Below are positions 27,302 through 36,562 of a DNA stretch of 64,000 nt, piece by piece. This DNA comes from an uncultured Eubacteriales bacterium (GTDB lineage: Bacteria > Bacillota > Clostridia > Oscillospirales > Acutalibacteraceae), in NCBI GenBank assembly GCA_934464585.1, contig CAKSJY010000006.1:1-64000 (forward strand), in the 5' to 3' direction. The position numbers and the translations under genes are program-made. How positions within the stretch are numbered: the stretch's first letter is position 1; every line of letters begins with the position of its first letter. The notes below the pieces were generated by a model that saw only the letters and a program-made list of their open reading frames with translations, ran no database searches and was not told the DNA's origin.

Positions 27302-28582
27302 TTATTTTATAACAGCGCTTTTCTTTACTAAATCTATAGCCTTTTCTACTAGTATATCTTTTGCTAGTTCAGCCTCAGGAATTAAGCTCTTTATTTTTTC
27401 TACTTCCATCTTATATTGATCTGATATCTTTGAGTATTCATTTTTTATGTCTTCTTCTAAAGCAACTAAGTTTTCAAGCTTAGCAATCTTTTCAAGAGCT
27501 AGACGTAACTTAACTTGACGTTCTGCTTGAGGACGGAATGTATTGTTAAATGCTTCTTCATCCATTCCTGTATATTGCAAATATGTTTTTGTGTCTAAAC
27601 CTTGAGAATGTAGATGATATTCAAATTCACGTGCAATTTCAGCTATTTTATGCTTAAACATTGCTTCAGGAATTTCACCTTCTACAGAATCTATAACTTT
27701 AGCAATTATTTTGTTTTCGTTGTTGATCTCTGCCTTTTTCTTTGCATCTTCTAAAAGCTTATTTCTCAAATCTTGTTTATATTCTTCTAATGTATCAAAT
27801 TCGCTTACATCTTTAGCAAACTCATCATCAAGTTCCGGTAATTCTTTGTTTTTAATTTCATGAAGCTTAATCTTAAATACAGTATCTTTGCCTGCTAGCT
27901 CTGCTGCTTGATAGTCTTCAGGGAAAGTAACATTTATGTCAAATTCATCTCCGGCATTATGACCAACGATTTGTTCTTCAAAACCAGGAATAAAGCTTCC
28001 TTGACCTAAAGTAAGATCATATTTTTCAGCTTTTCCACCTTCAAATGCTTTACCATCGCAGAAACCTTCAAAATCTATTACAGCTATGTCTCCATCTTGA
28101 GCAGCTCTATCTTCTACAGTTATAAGTCTTGCATTTCTCTCTTGCATAGATTTCAATTCATTTTCTACATCTTCATCTGTAACTTCTGCATTTTCGCCTT
28201 CAATTTCAATACCTTTATATTCTCCGACCGTAACATCAGGTTTTACTGTAACTGTTGCTTTAAATGTAAGACCGTCCTCTCCTACATTTACAATGTCTAA
28301 TCCGATATGATCATCTATAACATCCAAGGAAGCTTCTTTAATTGCTTCATCAAGTGCAACAGGATATATTATATTTATAGCCTCTTCGTAAAAGACCTCT
28401 TTGCCATAACATTTCTCAATAAATGATTTTGGAGCTTTTCCTTTTCTAAATCCAGGAACAGTTATTCTGCCTGCTTCCTTTCTATATGCCTTTTCTAACG
28501 CCTCTTGAAACTGTTCTTTTGGGATTTCTATTTCAAGTTCGCACCTATTTGTTTCAACTTTATTTGTAGACTTTAAATTCAT
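27302..28582 (-). CDS. tig: Trigger factor
   Basis: A 426-residue ribosome-bound chaperone and prolyl isomerase. The N-terminal ribosome-binding domain carries VPGFRKGKAPK (the usual GFRxGKxP signature), the FKBP-like middle domain runs from about 155 to 240 (DIAVIDFEGFCDGKAFEGG, LGQGSFIPGFEEQIVG), and the C-terminal helical domain follows. The ATG at 28580-28582 is preferred; a TTG two codons earlier is only four bases from AGGAGG. Confidence 0.96.
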   Translation of the reverse strand: MNLKSTNKVETNRCELEIEIPKEQFQEALEKAYRKEAGRITVPGFRKGKAPKSFIEKCYGKEVFYEEAINIIYPVALDEAIKEASLDVIDDHIGLDIVNVGEDGLTFKATVTVKPDVTVGEYKGIEIEGENAEVTDEDVENELKSMQERNARLITVEDRAAQDGDIAVIDFEGFCDGKAFEGGKAEKYDLTLGQGSFIPGFEEQIVGHNAGDEFDINVTFPEDYQAAELAGKDTVFKIKLHEIKNKELPELDDEFAKDVSEFDTLEEYKQDLRNKLLEDAKKKAEINNENKIIAKVIDSVEGEIPEAMFKHKIAEIAREFEYHLHSQGLDTKTYLQYTGMDEEAFNNTFRPQAERQVKLRLALEKIAKLENLVALEEDIKNEYSKISDQYKMEVEKIKSLIPEAELAKDILVEKAIDLVKKSAVIK

Positions 28583-28685
28583 TTTCAATTATCCTCCTAA
28601 AAATGCAATATATCTTTTTTATTATATCACATACAAAATAAAATTTCTACCACTTTTAAAGCAGTAGAATCAATGTAGTTATATA

Positions 28686-28714
28686 ATTATAATCGATATG
28701 ATTCTAAAAAGCAA
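28686..28714 (-). promoter_or_regulatory. Promoter of the tig-clpP-clpX-lon cluster
   Basis: TTGCTT (28709-28714) and TATAAT (28686-28691) with a 17-base spacer. An inverted repeat TAGAATCA (28665-28672) / TGATTCTA (28699-28706) spans the -10 region and could be an operator. No CIRCE element and only one CtsR-like half site (GGTCAAA, before clpP) were seen. Confidence 0.7.
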
Positions 28715-28802
28715 AAAGTCATTTAACACATCAAATAATCACCAGGAAAAACAATATTTTTCTGGTTTTGTAAGCTCTTAAAAATAAAATTATAAATTCC
28801 CC

Positions 28803-28831
28803 TTGTTTTTAGAAATTAAATATTGTATAAT
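28803..28831 (+). promoter_or_regulatory. Promoter of the SRP RNA gene
   Basis: TTGTTT (28803-28808) and TATAAT (28826-28831) with a 17-base spacer, just before the RNA. Confidence 0.8.
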
Positions 28832-28844
28832 CATAAATATAGTT

Positions 28845-29016
28845 AAGCAAGATAGTTTATCATGCATTTCAGTATACGGATAGATGGGCGCTGTACGACA
28901 AGGCGTTGTGAATCATGTCAGGTGGGGAACCAAGCAGCATTAAGCAAAGTTGCATTGTGCGCTGCAGTTAGTCTGTTTGTCCGTATAATAAAGTGCATGA
29001 ACTCTGTTCTTGCTTT
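28845..29016 (+). ncRNA. ffs: Signal recognition particle RNA (scRNA / 4.5S-type)
   Basis: The conserved SRP54-binding domain is present as GTCAGG-TGG-GGAA-CCA-AGCAGC: the usual TCC/GGA stem is replaced by the paired change TGG/CCA while the GGAA tetraloop and the asymmetric loops are kept. Long closing arms pair on both sides: AAGCAAGA (28845-28852) with TCTTGCTT (29008-29015), ATGCAT, and TATACGGA with TCCGTATA. A T-rich stretch follows and can end transcription. Its position directly before dnaX is the same as for scr in B. subtilis. Ends are approximate. Confidence 0.93.
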
Positions 29017-29042
29017 ATTTATTTTTAAAGGAGGTCTGATTT

Positions 29043-30671
29043 TTGTATCAGGCATTATACAGAAAGTGGAGACCTAAAGTTTTTTCTGATGTAGTCGGGC
29101 AACCTCAGGTAACAAAAACCTTAAAAAACGAAATACAATTAGGAAGACTTTCTCATGCATATTTGTTTACCGGATCAAGGGGTACAGGAAAGACCTCCTG
29201 CGCTAAAATTTTAGCCAAAGCGATAAACTGCTTAAATATTCAAAACGGAGATCCTTGTGGTAAGTGTGAAATATGCTTAGGAATTGACAACGGATCTATT
29301 TTAGATGTAGTTGAAATAGATGCAGCAAGTAACAATGGTGTCGAAAATATAAGAGCACTTCGTGAAGAAGCCTCCTTTACACCGTCATCAGCAAAATTTC
29401 GTGTTTATATTATAGACGAAGTTCATATGCTTTCTATCGGTGCATTTAATGCTCTTTTAAAAATTCTAGAAGAACCACCAAAACACGTAGTTTTTATATT
29501 GGCAACAACCGAAGTTCATAAGATTCCGGATACAATCTTGTCTAGATGCCAAAGATTTGATTTTCACAAAATAGACTCAACATCAATGGTAGAGCGCATT
29601 AAATATATTTGTAATCAAGAAGGTAAAACTATTGATGACGATGCCGCTTTAATGATATCTAGGCTATCTGACGGAGCATTAAGAGATGCTCTCTCCCTCC
29701 TTGATCAATGCTTTTCTAAAGGAGATCATATAACCTACAGTATTGTAGAGAACACTGCAGGCTTATCAGGCAACAGCCATATATTCTCGCTTTGCGAGTA
29801 TATTATAACTCAAAATAATTTTGAAGCACTAACCCTTATTTCTAAGTTAAATGAATCTTCTAAGGATATGGAAAAATTATTATGTGAGCTTTTGGGCCAC
29901 TTTAGAAATTTAATGCTTTTCAAAACAATCAATGATCCATCAAGCCTCGTTTCATTGTCTAAGGATGAATTTGAAACTTTATCAAACCAGGCAAAGAAAT
30001 TATCTTTAGAAGAAATAATTTATATAATAGATTCTATTCAAAATTCTATTTCAAGGATGTCCCTTGGTATAAACAAGAGAATTGAGACTGAAATGTGTAT
30101 TGTTAAATTATGTTCACCTCAACTAAATGATACAAACCTATCTTTGTTAGACAGAATCTCCAAACTTGAACGAGCAATTAAGTCTGGAAGTATAAATGTT
30201 ACCAACTCCCAAAATACTACTTCAACCGAAATAAAGCATACTAACAAAAATGATGTGGTTAAACAAGCTCCTGTTTCGACCAAGGAACCCGAGAAAAAGA
30301 TTTCTAATACTGAACAGTCTCCCACTAAAAGCATTGAAGATATCCAAAAAGATGCTGTAAAAATGAATGATTGGCCGGAAATTTTAAAGGTATTAAAAAA
30401 CTCTTCAAGATCAATCGCTACAGCCTTTAACGGCTCGGTTGCATATGTAAGTGGCAACTTTGTTTTAATCGATGCTCCAAACTCTTTAGCATTTGAGCTC
30501 TTGAGAAAATCTGCTGGACGTGATAAAATGCGAATAGCTATTAAAGAAATAACCGGCAAAACATACAAGCTGGGTCCGTATAAACCTCAAAATAAAGAAG
30601 TCATCACTGATCCTTTAGATGACTTGGTTAAACGGGCAGAAAATAGCGATATTTCTTTAACTAAAATATAA
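29043..30671 (+). CDS. dnaX: DNA polymerase III subunit gamma/tau
   Basis: A 542-residue clamp-loader subunit. TTG start behind AAAGGAGG. Walker A GSRGTGKTS (44-52), the four zinc cysteines around CLNIQNGDPCGKCEICLG, Walker B VYIIDEVHML and the sensor/SRC motif ILSRCQRF are present; domain III follows, then a low-complexity linker (~385-430) and a C-terminal tau part. It loads the beta clamp with HolA/HolB. First coding gene of the dnaX-ybaB-recR operon. Confidence 0.96.
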   Translation: MYQALYRKWRPKVFSDVVGQPQVTKTLKNEIQLGRLSHAYLFTGSRGTGKTSCAKILAKAINCLNIQNGDPCGKCEICLGIDNGSILDVVEIDAASNNGVENIRALREEASFTPSSAKFRVYIIDEVHMLSIGAFNALLKILEEPPKHVVFILATTEVHKIPDTILSRCQRFDFHKIDSTSMVERIKYICNQEGKTIDDDAALMISRLSDGALRDALSLLDQCFSKGDHITYSIVENTAGLSGNSHIFSLCEYIITQNNFEALTLISKLNESSKDMEKLLCELLGHFRNLMLFKTINDPSSLVSLSKDEFETLSNQAKKLSLEEIIYIIDSIQNSISRMSLGINKRIETEMCIVKLCSPQLNDTNLSLLDRISKLERAIKSGSINVTNSQNTTSTEIKHTNKNDVVKQAPVSTKEPEKKISNTEQSPTKSIEDIQKDAVKMNDWPEILKVLKNSSRSIATAFNGSVAYVSGNFVLIDAPNSLAFELLRKSAGRDKMRIAIKEITGKTYKLGPYKPQNKEVITDPLDDLVKRAENSDISLTKI

Positions 30672-30690
30672 CTTAATGGAGGATAAAATT

Positions 30691-31038
30691 ATGAAAGCAA
30701 GATTACCAAAAGGAATGGGCGGAGGACTTGGAAACTTTCAACAATTAGCTCAAAAAGCACAAAAAATGCAAGAGGATATGCAGGCCGCAACAGATAAATT
30801 GGACGAAAAAGAATATACTACAACTTCCGGAGGCGGTGCTGTTACTGTTAAAATAAACGGCAAGCTTGAAGTATTAAATATTGATATTAAACCTGAGGTT
30901 GTAGACCCTGAAGATATCGAAATGTTATCAGATTTAATAATTGCTGCTACTAATGAGGCTATAAGACAAGCAACATCTGAAAAACAAGCTGTTGTCGATA
31001 ACCTTTCTGGTGGTTTAAGTATACCGGGGCTATTTTAA
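30691..31038 (+). CDS. ybaB: YbaB/EbfC nucleoid-associated protein
   Basis: A 115-residue DNA-binding protein from the ATG at 30691; the in-frame ATG at 30676 overlaps the GGAGG that serves it. The family core is visible as [44 protein letters not shown] and [15 protein letters not shown] glycine-rich N-terminus ([10 protein letters not shown]) is typical of Firmicutes. It lies between dnaX and recR, the canonical place. Confidence 0.95.
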   Translation: MKARLPKGMGGGLGNFQQLAQKAQKMQEDMQAATDKLDEKEYTTTSGGGAVTVKINGKLEVLNIDIKPEVVDPEDIEMLSDLIIAATNEAIRQATSEKQAVVDNLSGGLSIPGLF

Positions 31039-31040
31039 TT

Positions 31041-31646
31041 ATGGCTGAATATAACGTTGCCCCCCTTTCTACTCTTATTGATAAGTTTGAAAGCTTACCA
31101 GGAATAGGAAGAAAATCCGCCACTAGGCTGGCCTATCATGTTTTAAAAATGACCAAAAAAGATGCCGAAGCCTTTTCTGCTGCTATTTTAGAGGCCCATG
31201 CAAAAATTCATTACTGCAAAAAATGCTGCAATCTTACCGATTCTGAAATTTGCTCTATATGCAAAGATGAATCCAGAGATCAATCTATAATTTGCGTTGT
31301 TGAGGATCCTAAAGATGTAATAGCTTTTGAGAGAACCCAGGAATATCATGCATTATATCATGTATTACACGGAGTGATTTCGCCTCTTAATGGTATAGGT
31401 CCTGATCAAATATATATAAAAGAATTACTTGCAAGAATTAATTCTTCAAATAACATAAAAGAAATTATTATGGCTACTAACCCTACCGTTGAGGGCGAGG
31501 CAACAGCTATGTATATATCAAAATTATTGCGACCTATGGATATTAAAGTAAGCAGGCTTGCATATGGTATCCCTGTCGGTGGAACACTGGAATATGCAGA
31601 TGAAGTAACTCTAACAAGAGCTATTGAAGGACGAAGTATACTTTAA
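31041..31646 (+). CDS. recR: Recombination protein RecR
   Basis: A 201-residue protein of the RecFOR pathway that helps load RecA. N-terminal helix-hairpin-helix ([17 protein letters not shown]), four-cysteine zinc motif ([12 protein letters not shown]), Toprim domain ([15 protein letters not shown]) and C-terminal Walker B-like segment are intact. It starts two bases after the ybaB stop codon. Confidence 0.96.
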   Translation: MAEYNVAPLSTLIDKFESLPGIGRKSATRLAYHVLKMTKKDAEAFSAAILEAHAKIHYCKKCCNLTDSEICSICKDESRDQSIICVVEDPKDVIAFERTQEYHALYHVLHGVISPLNGIGPDQIYIKELLARINSSNNIKEIIMATNPTVEGEATAMYISKLLRPMDIKVSRLAYGIPVGGTLEYADEVTLTRAIEGRSIL

Positions 31647-31676
31647 TTTTTCAATGTAAATTCCTTTTAATATTAA

Positions 31677-31711
31677 TGTCGGTAGTACTTTAAAGTACTA
31701 CCGACATTTTT
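31677..31711 (+). terminator. Rho-independent terminator of the dnaX-ybaB-recR operon
   Basis: Perfect 15-base arms TGTCGGTAGTACTTT / AAAGTACTACCGACA followed by TTTTT. Confidence 0.95.
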
Positions 31712-31778
31712 GCATATTTTTTTGCACCTTGTAATACAAATTATTATAAGACGTAAGATTAAAAGGAGCATTAAGTTT

Positions 31779-33032
31779 ATGGACAAGAAATTTATTAAAA
31801 GGATAGTTCCTCTATTTCTTTGTATATCTTTACTTTTCGGTACAATTATAGTATCTGCCAAGAATAATACTGAAAAGGCAGCAAGTCCTGAATATAACAA
31901 AACAATTCCTACCTCTAATTATGACTATAACATAAAAGACGGAGAGGTAAAGGCTGTTTGGGTACCATTCATGTCACTTGAAAGCAAAGACAATTGCTAT
32001 ACAGAAGAAAACTTTAAACAACGGTTTGATAATATAGTTGAAGAATCCAAAAAGTATTCTATTAATACATTGATAGTTCATGTACGACCATTCGGTGATT
32101 CAATGTATAAATCTGATATATTTCCGTGGTCTCATATATTAACCGGTACTCAAGGAAACGACCCCGGATTTGACCCTCTAGAATATATGATAAATAAAAC
32201 CCACAGTGAAAATATGGCTTTTCACGCATGGGTTAATCCTCTTAGAATACAATCAAACAATACACCCGGAATTTTAGCAGATTGTAACTTATATAACAAA
32301 TGGCGAAATGACTCAGATCAATCAAATGATAAGTGGGTTCTGGACCTAAATAACAATAAATTTTTAAATCCATGCTATCCGGAAGTACGAAAAATTATAA
32401 TAGACGGAATCAAAGAAATAGTCGAAAATTATCCGGTTGACGGAATACACTTTGATGACTATTTCTACCCTACAGACCACATGGATTTTGACAAAGAATC
32501 ATACAATGAATACCTATCTTCTTTAAGCCAAACCGCTATACCATTATCACAAGAGGAATGGCGAATTGCAAATATAAACTCATTAATAAGCGGAACATAC
32601 AGTGAGATTAAGAGTATCAATCCTAACGTACAATTCGGTATTTCTCCTCAGGCAAATATTAATAATGATATTAAAATGAGCGCAGATATATACACATGGG
32701 CAAGCAAAAACGGTTATGTTGATTACTTATGCCCTCAATTATATGTAAACTTTGATAATCCCGTATTATCATACGACAAAGCAGCAAAGCAATGGCGTGA
32801 TGCTATAACTAATCCAAATATAAAGTATTACATAGGTCTTGGACTATACAAGGCAGGATCCGATAAATATGATAATGGCACTTGGAAGTCCGCTGATAAT
32901 ATTATTCAAAAACAAGTAGAATATGGGCGCGATTCTGGTTGCAATGGCTTTATGTTATACTCCTGGGATTTTTTAAATAACAGTCAGACATCAGAAGAGG
33001 TAAGCAATGCCATGAAGGTATTCAATAACTAA
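31779..33032 (+). CDS. Secreted glycosyl hydrolase-like protein (GHL10, DUF187 family)
   Basis: A 417-residue protein starting at the ATG behind AAAAGGAGC; the earlier open frame lies in the upstream terminator. A signal peptide (MDKKFIKRIVPLFLCISLLFG) is followed by a TIM-barrel domain with VKAVWVPF, NTLIVHVRPFGDSMY, FHAWVNPLRI, GIHFDDYFYP and VDYLCPQLY, the pattern of family 10-like hydrolases (B. subtilis YngK, DUF187). The Asp-Asp after HF is the likely active-site region. Probably acts on wall or extracellular glycans; substrate unknown. Confidence 0.85.
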   Translation: MDKKFIKRIVPLFLCISLLFGTIIVSAKNNTEKAASPEYNKTIPTSNYDYNIKDGEVKAVWVPFMSLESKDNCYTEENFKQRFDNIVEESKKYSINTLIVHVRPFGDSMYKSDIFPWSHILTGTQGNDPGFDPLEYMINKTHSENMAFHAWVNPLRIQSNNTPGILADCNLYNKWRNDSDQSNDKWVLDLNNNKFLNPCYPEVRKIIIDGIKEIVENYPVDGIHFDDYFYPTDHMDFDKESYNEYLSSLSQTAIPLSQEEWRIANINSLISGTYSEIKSINPNVQFGISPQANINNDIKMSADIYTWASKNGYVDYLCPQLYVNFDNPVLSYDKAAKQWRDAITNPNIKYYIGLGLYKAGSDKYDNGTWKSADNIIQKQVEYGRDSGCNGFMLYSWDFLNNSQTSEEVSNAMKVFNN

Positions 33033-34318
33033 GATATTATTTCAGAAACACAATAGTCACCATTAGCACTTATTATTTTAACATTAAGAGCCTTTCCCTT
33101 AATGTTAACATCACTTTTTACTCTAACTGGAGTATAATTCTTGGTATATCCTTCATATATATTTAAATCCGGATTTGTCTCAAAAAGCACACTTTCTATC
33201 TTTCCTACTTGCAAATCTAAAAAGTCTTTTCGCGTTTTATTTGTAGTTTCAATCATTTTTTGACTTCTAAGTTTCTTTTCTGCATTTGTAATCTGATTTT
33301 CAAAATTTGCAGCCCTTGTTCCGGGACGTATAGAATACGGAAAAACGTGGACTTTCGCAAATCCAACCTTTTTGGCAAACTCTAATGATTTGCTAAATTC
33401 TTCTTCTGTTTCACCCGGAAATCCAACCATTATATCTGTAGTTATCGACGGATTATCAAAATACTTCCTTATATTTTGCACTATCTCAAAATACTCAGAA
33501 GAGTCATAATGTCTATTCATACGTTTTAATGTTTCATCACAACCGCTCTGTAGCGACAAGTGAAATTGCGGACAAAACTTAGGCTCAGCAGCTAATCTTT
33601 TAATAGTTTCTTCACTTATCTGATCAGGTTCCAAAGAGCTTAATCTAACCCTTTCGATCTTATCTATTTTGCATATATTTTCAACCACATCACATAAGTT
33701 TTCATTTTCCGAAGTATTATATGCAGAAAGATTGATCCCTGACAATACAATTTCTTTGTATCCCTTATCAGCTAATGATTTGACTTCTTCTATTATATCA
33801 ACCATTGGCTTTGATCTTACTCTACCCCTTGCATATGGTATAATGCAATAGGAACAAAACCTATTACATCCATCCTCAATTTTAACAAATGCCCTTGTAC
33901 GTTCATAAAAATCGTTTATCTCCATCTTTTCAAATTTTTCACCGTTTTCATGAGGTACAATATCAACAATCTTTTCATTTGATAGAATAAATCTATTTAT
34001 ATAGTCAATAATCTTCATACGATTTGAATTTCCAAGTATAATATCAGCTTCCAATAGCTCTGCAATTTCAGGGAATGCTTGTGGCATACATCCAGTTAAA
34101 ACCAAAATCGCACCTGGATTTTCCCTACGTATTTTATGTAGAATTTGTCGAGCCTTTTGGTCACTCTTAGCTGTTACAGTACATGAATTGACTATAACTA
34201 TATCAGCTCCTTCCCAAGAGTCTATATACTCAAATCCTGCAGAAACGATTTTGTCATGCATCGCTTCAGATTCATATTGGTTGACTTTACAGCCTAATGT
34301 TATTATAAAAAATTTCAT
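33029..34318 (-). CDS. mtaB: tRNA (t6A37) methylthiotransferase MtaB
   Basis: A 429-residue radical-SAM methylthiotransferase that converts t6A37 to ms2t6A37 in tRNA. The N-terminal UPF0004 domain has its three cysteines (LGCKVNQ, NSCTVTA, TGCMPQ); the radical-SAM cluster motif is CNRFCSYCIIPYARG; a short TRAM-type C-terminus follows. KVNQYE and SLEPDQIS favour MtaB over MiaB or RimO. It overlaps the end of the convergent GHL10 gene by four bases. Confidence 0.93.
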   Translation of the reverse strand: MKFFIITLGCKVNQYESEAMHDKIVSAGFEYIDSWEGADIVIVNSCTVTAKSDQKARQILHKIRRENPGAILVLTGCMPQAFPEIAELLEADIILGNSNRMKIIDYINRFILSNEKIVDIVPHENGEKFEKMEINDFYERTRAFVKIEDGCNRFCSYCIIPYARGRVRSKPMVDIIEEVKSLADKGYKEIVLSGINLSAYNTSENENLCDVVENICKIDKIERVRLSSLEPDQISEETIKRLAAEPKFCPQFHLSLQSGCDETLKRMNRHYDSSEYFEIVQNIRKYFDNPSITTDIMVGFPGETEEEFSKSLEFAKKVGFAKVHVFPYSIRPGTRAANFENQITNAEKKLRSQKMIETTNKTRKDFLDLQVGKIESVLFETNPDLNIYEGYTKNYTPVRVKSDVNIKGKALNVKIISANGDYCVSEIIS

Positions 34319-34363
34319 TTTGTTCTCCTTTATACGATTTTATAAATTATAAAATCTTTTTGC

Positions 34364-34392
34364 TTGACCTTAGGTTGTTTAACTGCTATATT
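34364..34392 (+). promoter_or_regulatory. Promoter of the HPr-like gene
   Basis: TTGACC (34364-34369), 17-base spacer, TATATT (34387-34392), 50 bases before the ATG. Confidence 0.75.
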
Positions 34393-34441
34393 ATTATTAA
34401 GGTGTCAAAAGATTTAATTATATTAAACTGGAGGTAGTAAT

Positions 34442-34675
34442 ATGTATTCAGCAAATATCTCTTTATCTAGTATAGAAACTGTCAAAAAATTTGTCAATAT
34501 TGCAAATAAATATGATTTTCAAATTCTTCTTCATTCCGATAAATATATAATAAACGGAAAATCTATAATGGGTATATTTAGCCTTGATTTATCGAAGCCT
34601 GTAAGACTTGAAATTGAAAGTGACTGTACTGAAGAATTCAAAAAAGATATTGCACCATTTCTTATTTCAGATTAA
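34442..34675 (+). CDS. HPr-like protein without the active-site histidine
   Basis: A 77-residue protein. The middle (NIANKYDFQILL) and the block NGKSIMGIFSLDL align well with the HPr segments SKYDADV and LKSIMGVMSLGI, including the serine that HPr kinase modifies. The segment that in HPr carries His15 and Arg17 (GIHARPAT) is replaced by SIETVKKF, so phosphotransfer from EI cannot occur there. It may be a regulatory relative like Crh, or a structural derivative. Own promoter, own terminator. Confidence 0.75.
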   Translation: MYSANISLSSIETVKKFVNIANKYDFQILLHSDKYIINGKSIMGIFSLDLSKPVRLEIESDCTEEFKKDIAPFLISD

Positions 34676-34712
34676 TTTTTAAAGGCATTCAAATTTAATT
34701 GTACATTATATC

Positions 34713-34770
34713 AAAAGTCTATCTTATTTGTGGAATATGTTTCTACATTTAGATAGACTTTTGTTTATTT
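34713..34770 (+). terminator. Rho-independent terminator of the HPr-like gene
   Basis: AAAAGTCTATCT pairs with AGATAGACTTTT; T-rich sequence follows. Confidence 0.75.
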
Positions 34771-34812
34771 TAGATTACTGTCTATAACCTTTTTGATTTA
34801 AATTCACAGACT

Positions 34813-34841
34813 TTGACAGTCACTTCTTATCATGCTATAAT
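34813..34841 (+). promoter_or_regulatory. Strong promoter of the symporter gene
   Basis: Consensus TTGACA (34813-34818), 17-base spacer, consensus TATAAT (34836-34841). Confidence 0.88.
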
Positions 34842-34883
34842 ATTTTTTTAAGTTTATAAACATAAGGGGTTGATTTTAAAACA

Positions 34884-36107
34884 ATGCGAGCTTTTCTAAA
34901 AAGATTAGGTTTGCTACCATATTTGGTGTTGGCTATATTAGGTGGTATTATTATTGGTGCTGTAATGCCAAGCAGCATAGTTAAACTTCTCGCTACATTC
35001 AATAGCATATTCGGAAATTTTCTAGGATTCTCAATTCCCCTTATAATAATAGGATTTGTTGTCTCGGGTATAGGTGAACTTGGAAAAGGTTCAGGTAAAA
35101 TATTGCTTATTACTGTTTTACTCTCTTATACATCAATGGTAATTGTCGGAGTTACGACCTACTTTATTGATAAAAGTATATTTCCACTATTTTTGGATCC
35201 CGGCTCACTTGTTATGTCAAGTGAAGCAAATAACCCTGAGAGTACACTTATTTCACCATTCTTTACAATACAGATCCCGCCTATGATGGATGTTGTATCC
35301 GCTTTGGTAATTTCGTTTATATTAGGTATTGGAATTTCCAATTTTAAATGTGATGCTATTAAAAGTTTTTTCTCTGAATTTGAAAAGATAATTGCTCTTT
35401 TAATCGAAAAAGTAATTATTCCTCTAATTCCAATCCATGTTTTAGGAATATTTGCAAATATGACCTATTCAGGTCAAGTGTATAAGATTTTAGGTGTTTT
35501 CTCTAAAGCATTTATTGTAATAATAGGTTTGCAATTTGCAGCAATCTTATTTCAATTTTCAATTGCTGGATGGGTTTCTCACAAAAATCCATTTAAGTTA
35601 CTTAAAAATGTTATTCCTGCCTATATCACTGCACTTGGTACTCAATCTTCTGTAGCAACTGTACCTGTTTCAATAAAACAAACTCAATTAAACGGTGTAA
35701 AAAAGGAAATAGCCAATTTTGTAATGCCTCTTTGCTCCACAATACATATTTCCGGAAGTACTATTACATTAGTTAGTTGCTCAATTGCTGTATTAATGCT
35801 AAACGGTATGCCTGTACAAATCTCAAATATCCTTCCATTTATTATGATGTTAGGAGTAATGATGGTAGCTGCTCCCGGCGTTCCCGGTGGTGGTGTAATG
35901 GCAACACTTGGAATATTAGAATCTATGCTTGGGTTTAATCCTGTAATGATATCCTTAATGATTGCACTATATATTGCTCAAGATAGTTTTGGTACGGCTT
36001 GCAATGTAACCGGAGACGGTGCTATTGCAGTAATCGTTGATAAAATTGCTTCTCTCATTTCGAATGATGAAAGTACATCGAATACTACTGAAAAAGTCGA
36101 AGCTTAA
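34884..36107 (+). CDS. Dicarboxylate/amino acid:cation symporter
   Basis: A 407-residue membrane transporter of the DAACS/SstT-like family with eight or more spans. Recognisable parts are the first span LLPYLVLAILGGIIIGAVMP, IPLIIIGFVVSGIGELG, a serine-rich re-entrant loop equivalent in ALGTQSSVATVPVSI, and the GAPGVPGGG-like motif AAPGVPGGGVMATLG, followed by DSFGTACNVTGDGA, where the conserved substrate Asp and Asn sit. Import of a dicarboxylic amino acid, serine or threonine with Na+ is likely. Transcribed alone. Confidence 0.9.
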   Translation: MRAFLKRLGLLPYLVLAILGGIIIGAVMPSSIVKLLATFNSIFGNFLGFSIPLIIIGFVVSGIGELGKGSGKILLITVLLSYTSMVIVGVTTYFIDKSIFPLFLDPGSLVMSSEANNPESTLISPFFTIQIPPMMDVVSALVISFILGIGISNFKCDAIKSFFSEFEKIIALLIEKVIIPLIPIHVLGIFANMTYSGQVYKILGVFSKAFIVIIGLQFAAILFQFSIAGWVSHKNPFKLLKNVIPAYITALGTQSSVATVPVSIKQTQLNGVKKEIANFVMPLCSTIHISGSTITLVSCSIAVLMLNGMPVQISNILPFIMMLGVMMVAAPGVPGGGVMATLGILESMLGFNPVMISLMIALYIAQDSFGTACNVTGDGAIAVIVDKIASLISNDESTSNTTEKVEA

Positions 36108-36111
36108 TATT

Positions 36112-36162
36112 AAAAGACATAGATAAAACCGGTATAAAAACGGTTTATTTATGTCTTTTCTT
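36112..36162 (+). terminator. Rho-independent terminator of the symporter gene
   Basis: AAAGACATAGATAAAACCG pairs with CGGTTTATTTATGTCTTT, followed by TCTTT. Confidence 0.85.
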
Positions 36163-36210
36163 TATATTATTGAACCTACCTATTTAATATACACAGTTTT
36201 TTATATATAC

Positions 36211-36243
36211 AAAAAATGCATCACTAATCAGTGATGCATTTTT
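36211..36243 (-). terminator. Rho-independent terminator of the rpsF-ssb-rpsR operon
   Basis: AAATGCATCACT / AGTGATGCATTT with T tracts on both sides. Confidence 0.9.
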
Positions 36244-36245
36244 AA

Positions 36246-36524
36246 TTAGTCATTGCTAAATGGTAATAGAGCAATATGTCTAGCACGTTTAATTGCTGTT
36301 GTAAGTTCACGTTGATGGTGAGCACATGTACCTGTAACTCTTCTTGGAAGAATCTTAGCTCTTTCTGAAACATATCTTCTAAGTTTTAGCATGTCTTTGT
36401 AATCTATTTGTTCTACTTTATCAACACAAAAAGCACATACTTTCTTGCGTCCTTTACGGTTTGAACGACGAGCATCTCTTTCTGGTCTTTCTGACTTTTC
36501 TGTCTTTTCAACTTTTTCTGCCAA
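36246..36524 (-). CDS. rpsR: 30S ribosomal protein S18
   Basis: A 92-residue protein. Start is taken as the TTG at 36522-36524 (product MAEKVEK), nine bases after GGAGG; a TTG three codons earlier touches the ribosome site. The S18 core is clear: [49 protein letters not shown] and HIALLPF. It binds S6 in the platform of the 30S subunit. Last gene of the rpsF-ssb-rpsR operon. Confidence 0.96.
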   Translation of the reverse strand: MAEKVEKTEKSERPERDARRSNRKGRKKVCAFCVDKVEQIDYKDMLKLRRYVSERAKILPRRVTGTCAHHQRELTTAIKRARHIALLPFSND

Positions 36525-36562
36525 AGTAAGCAACCTCCTTTATATCATAAATTATTTACCAA

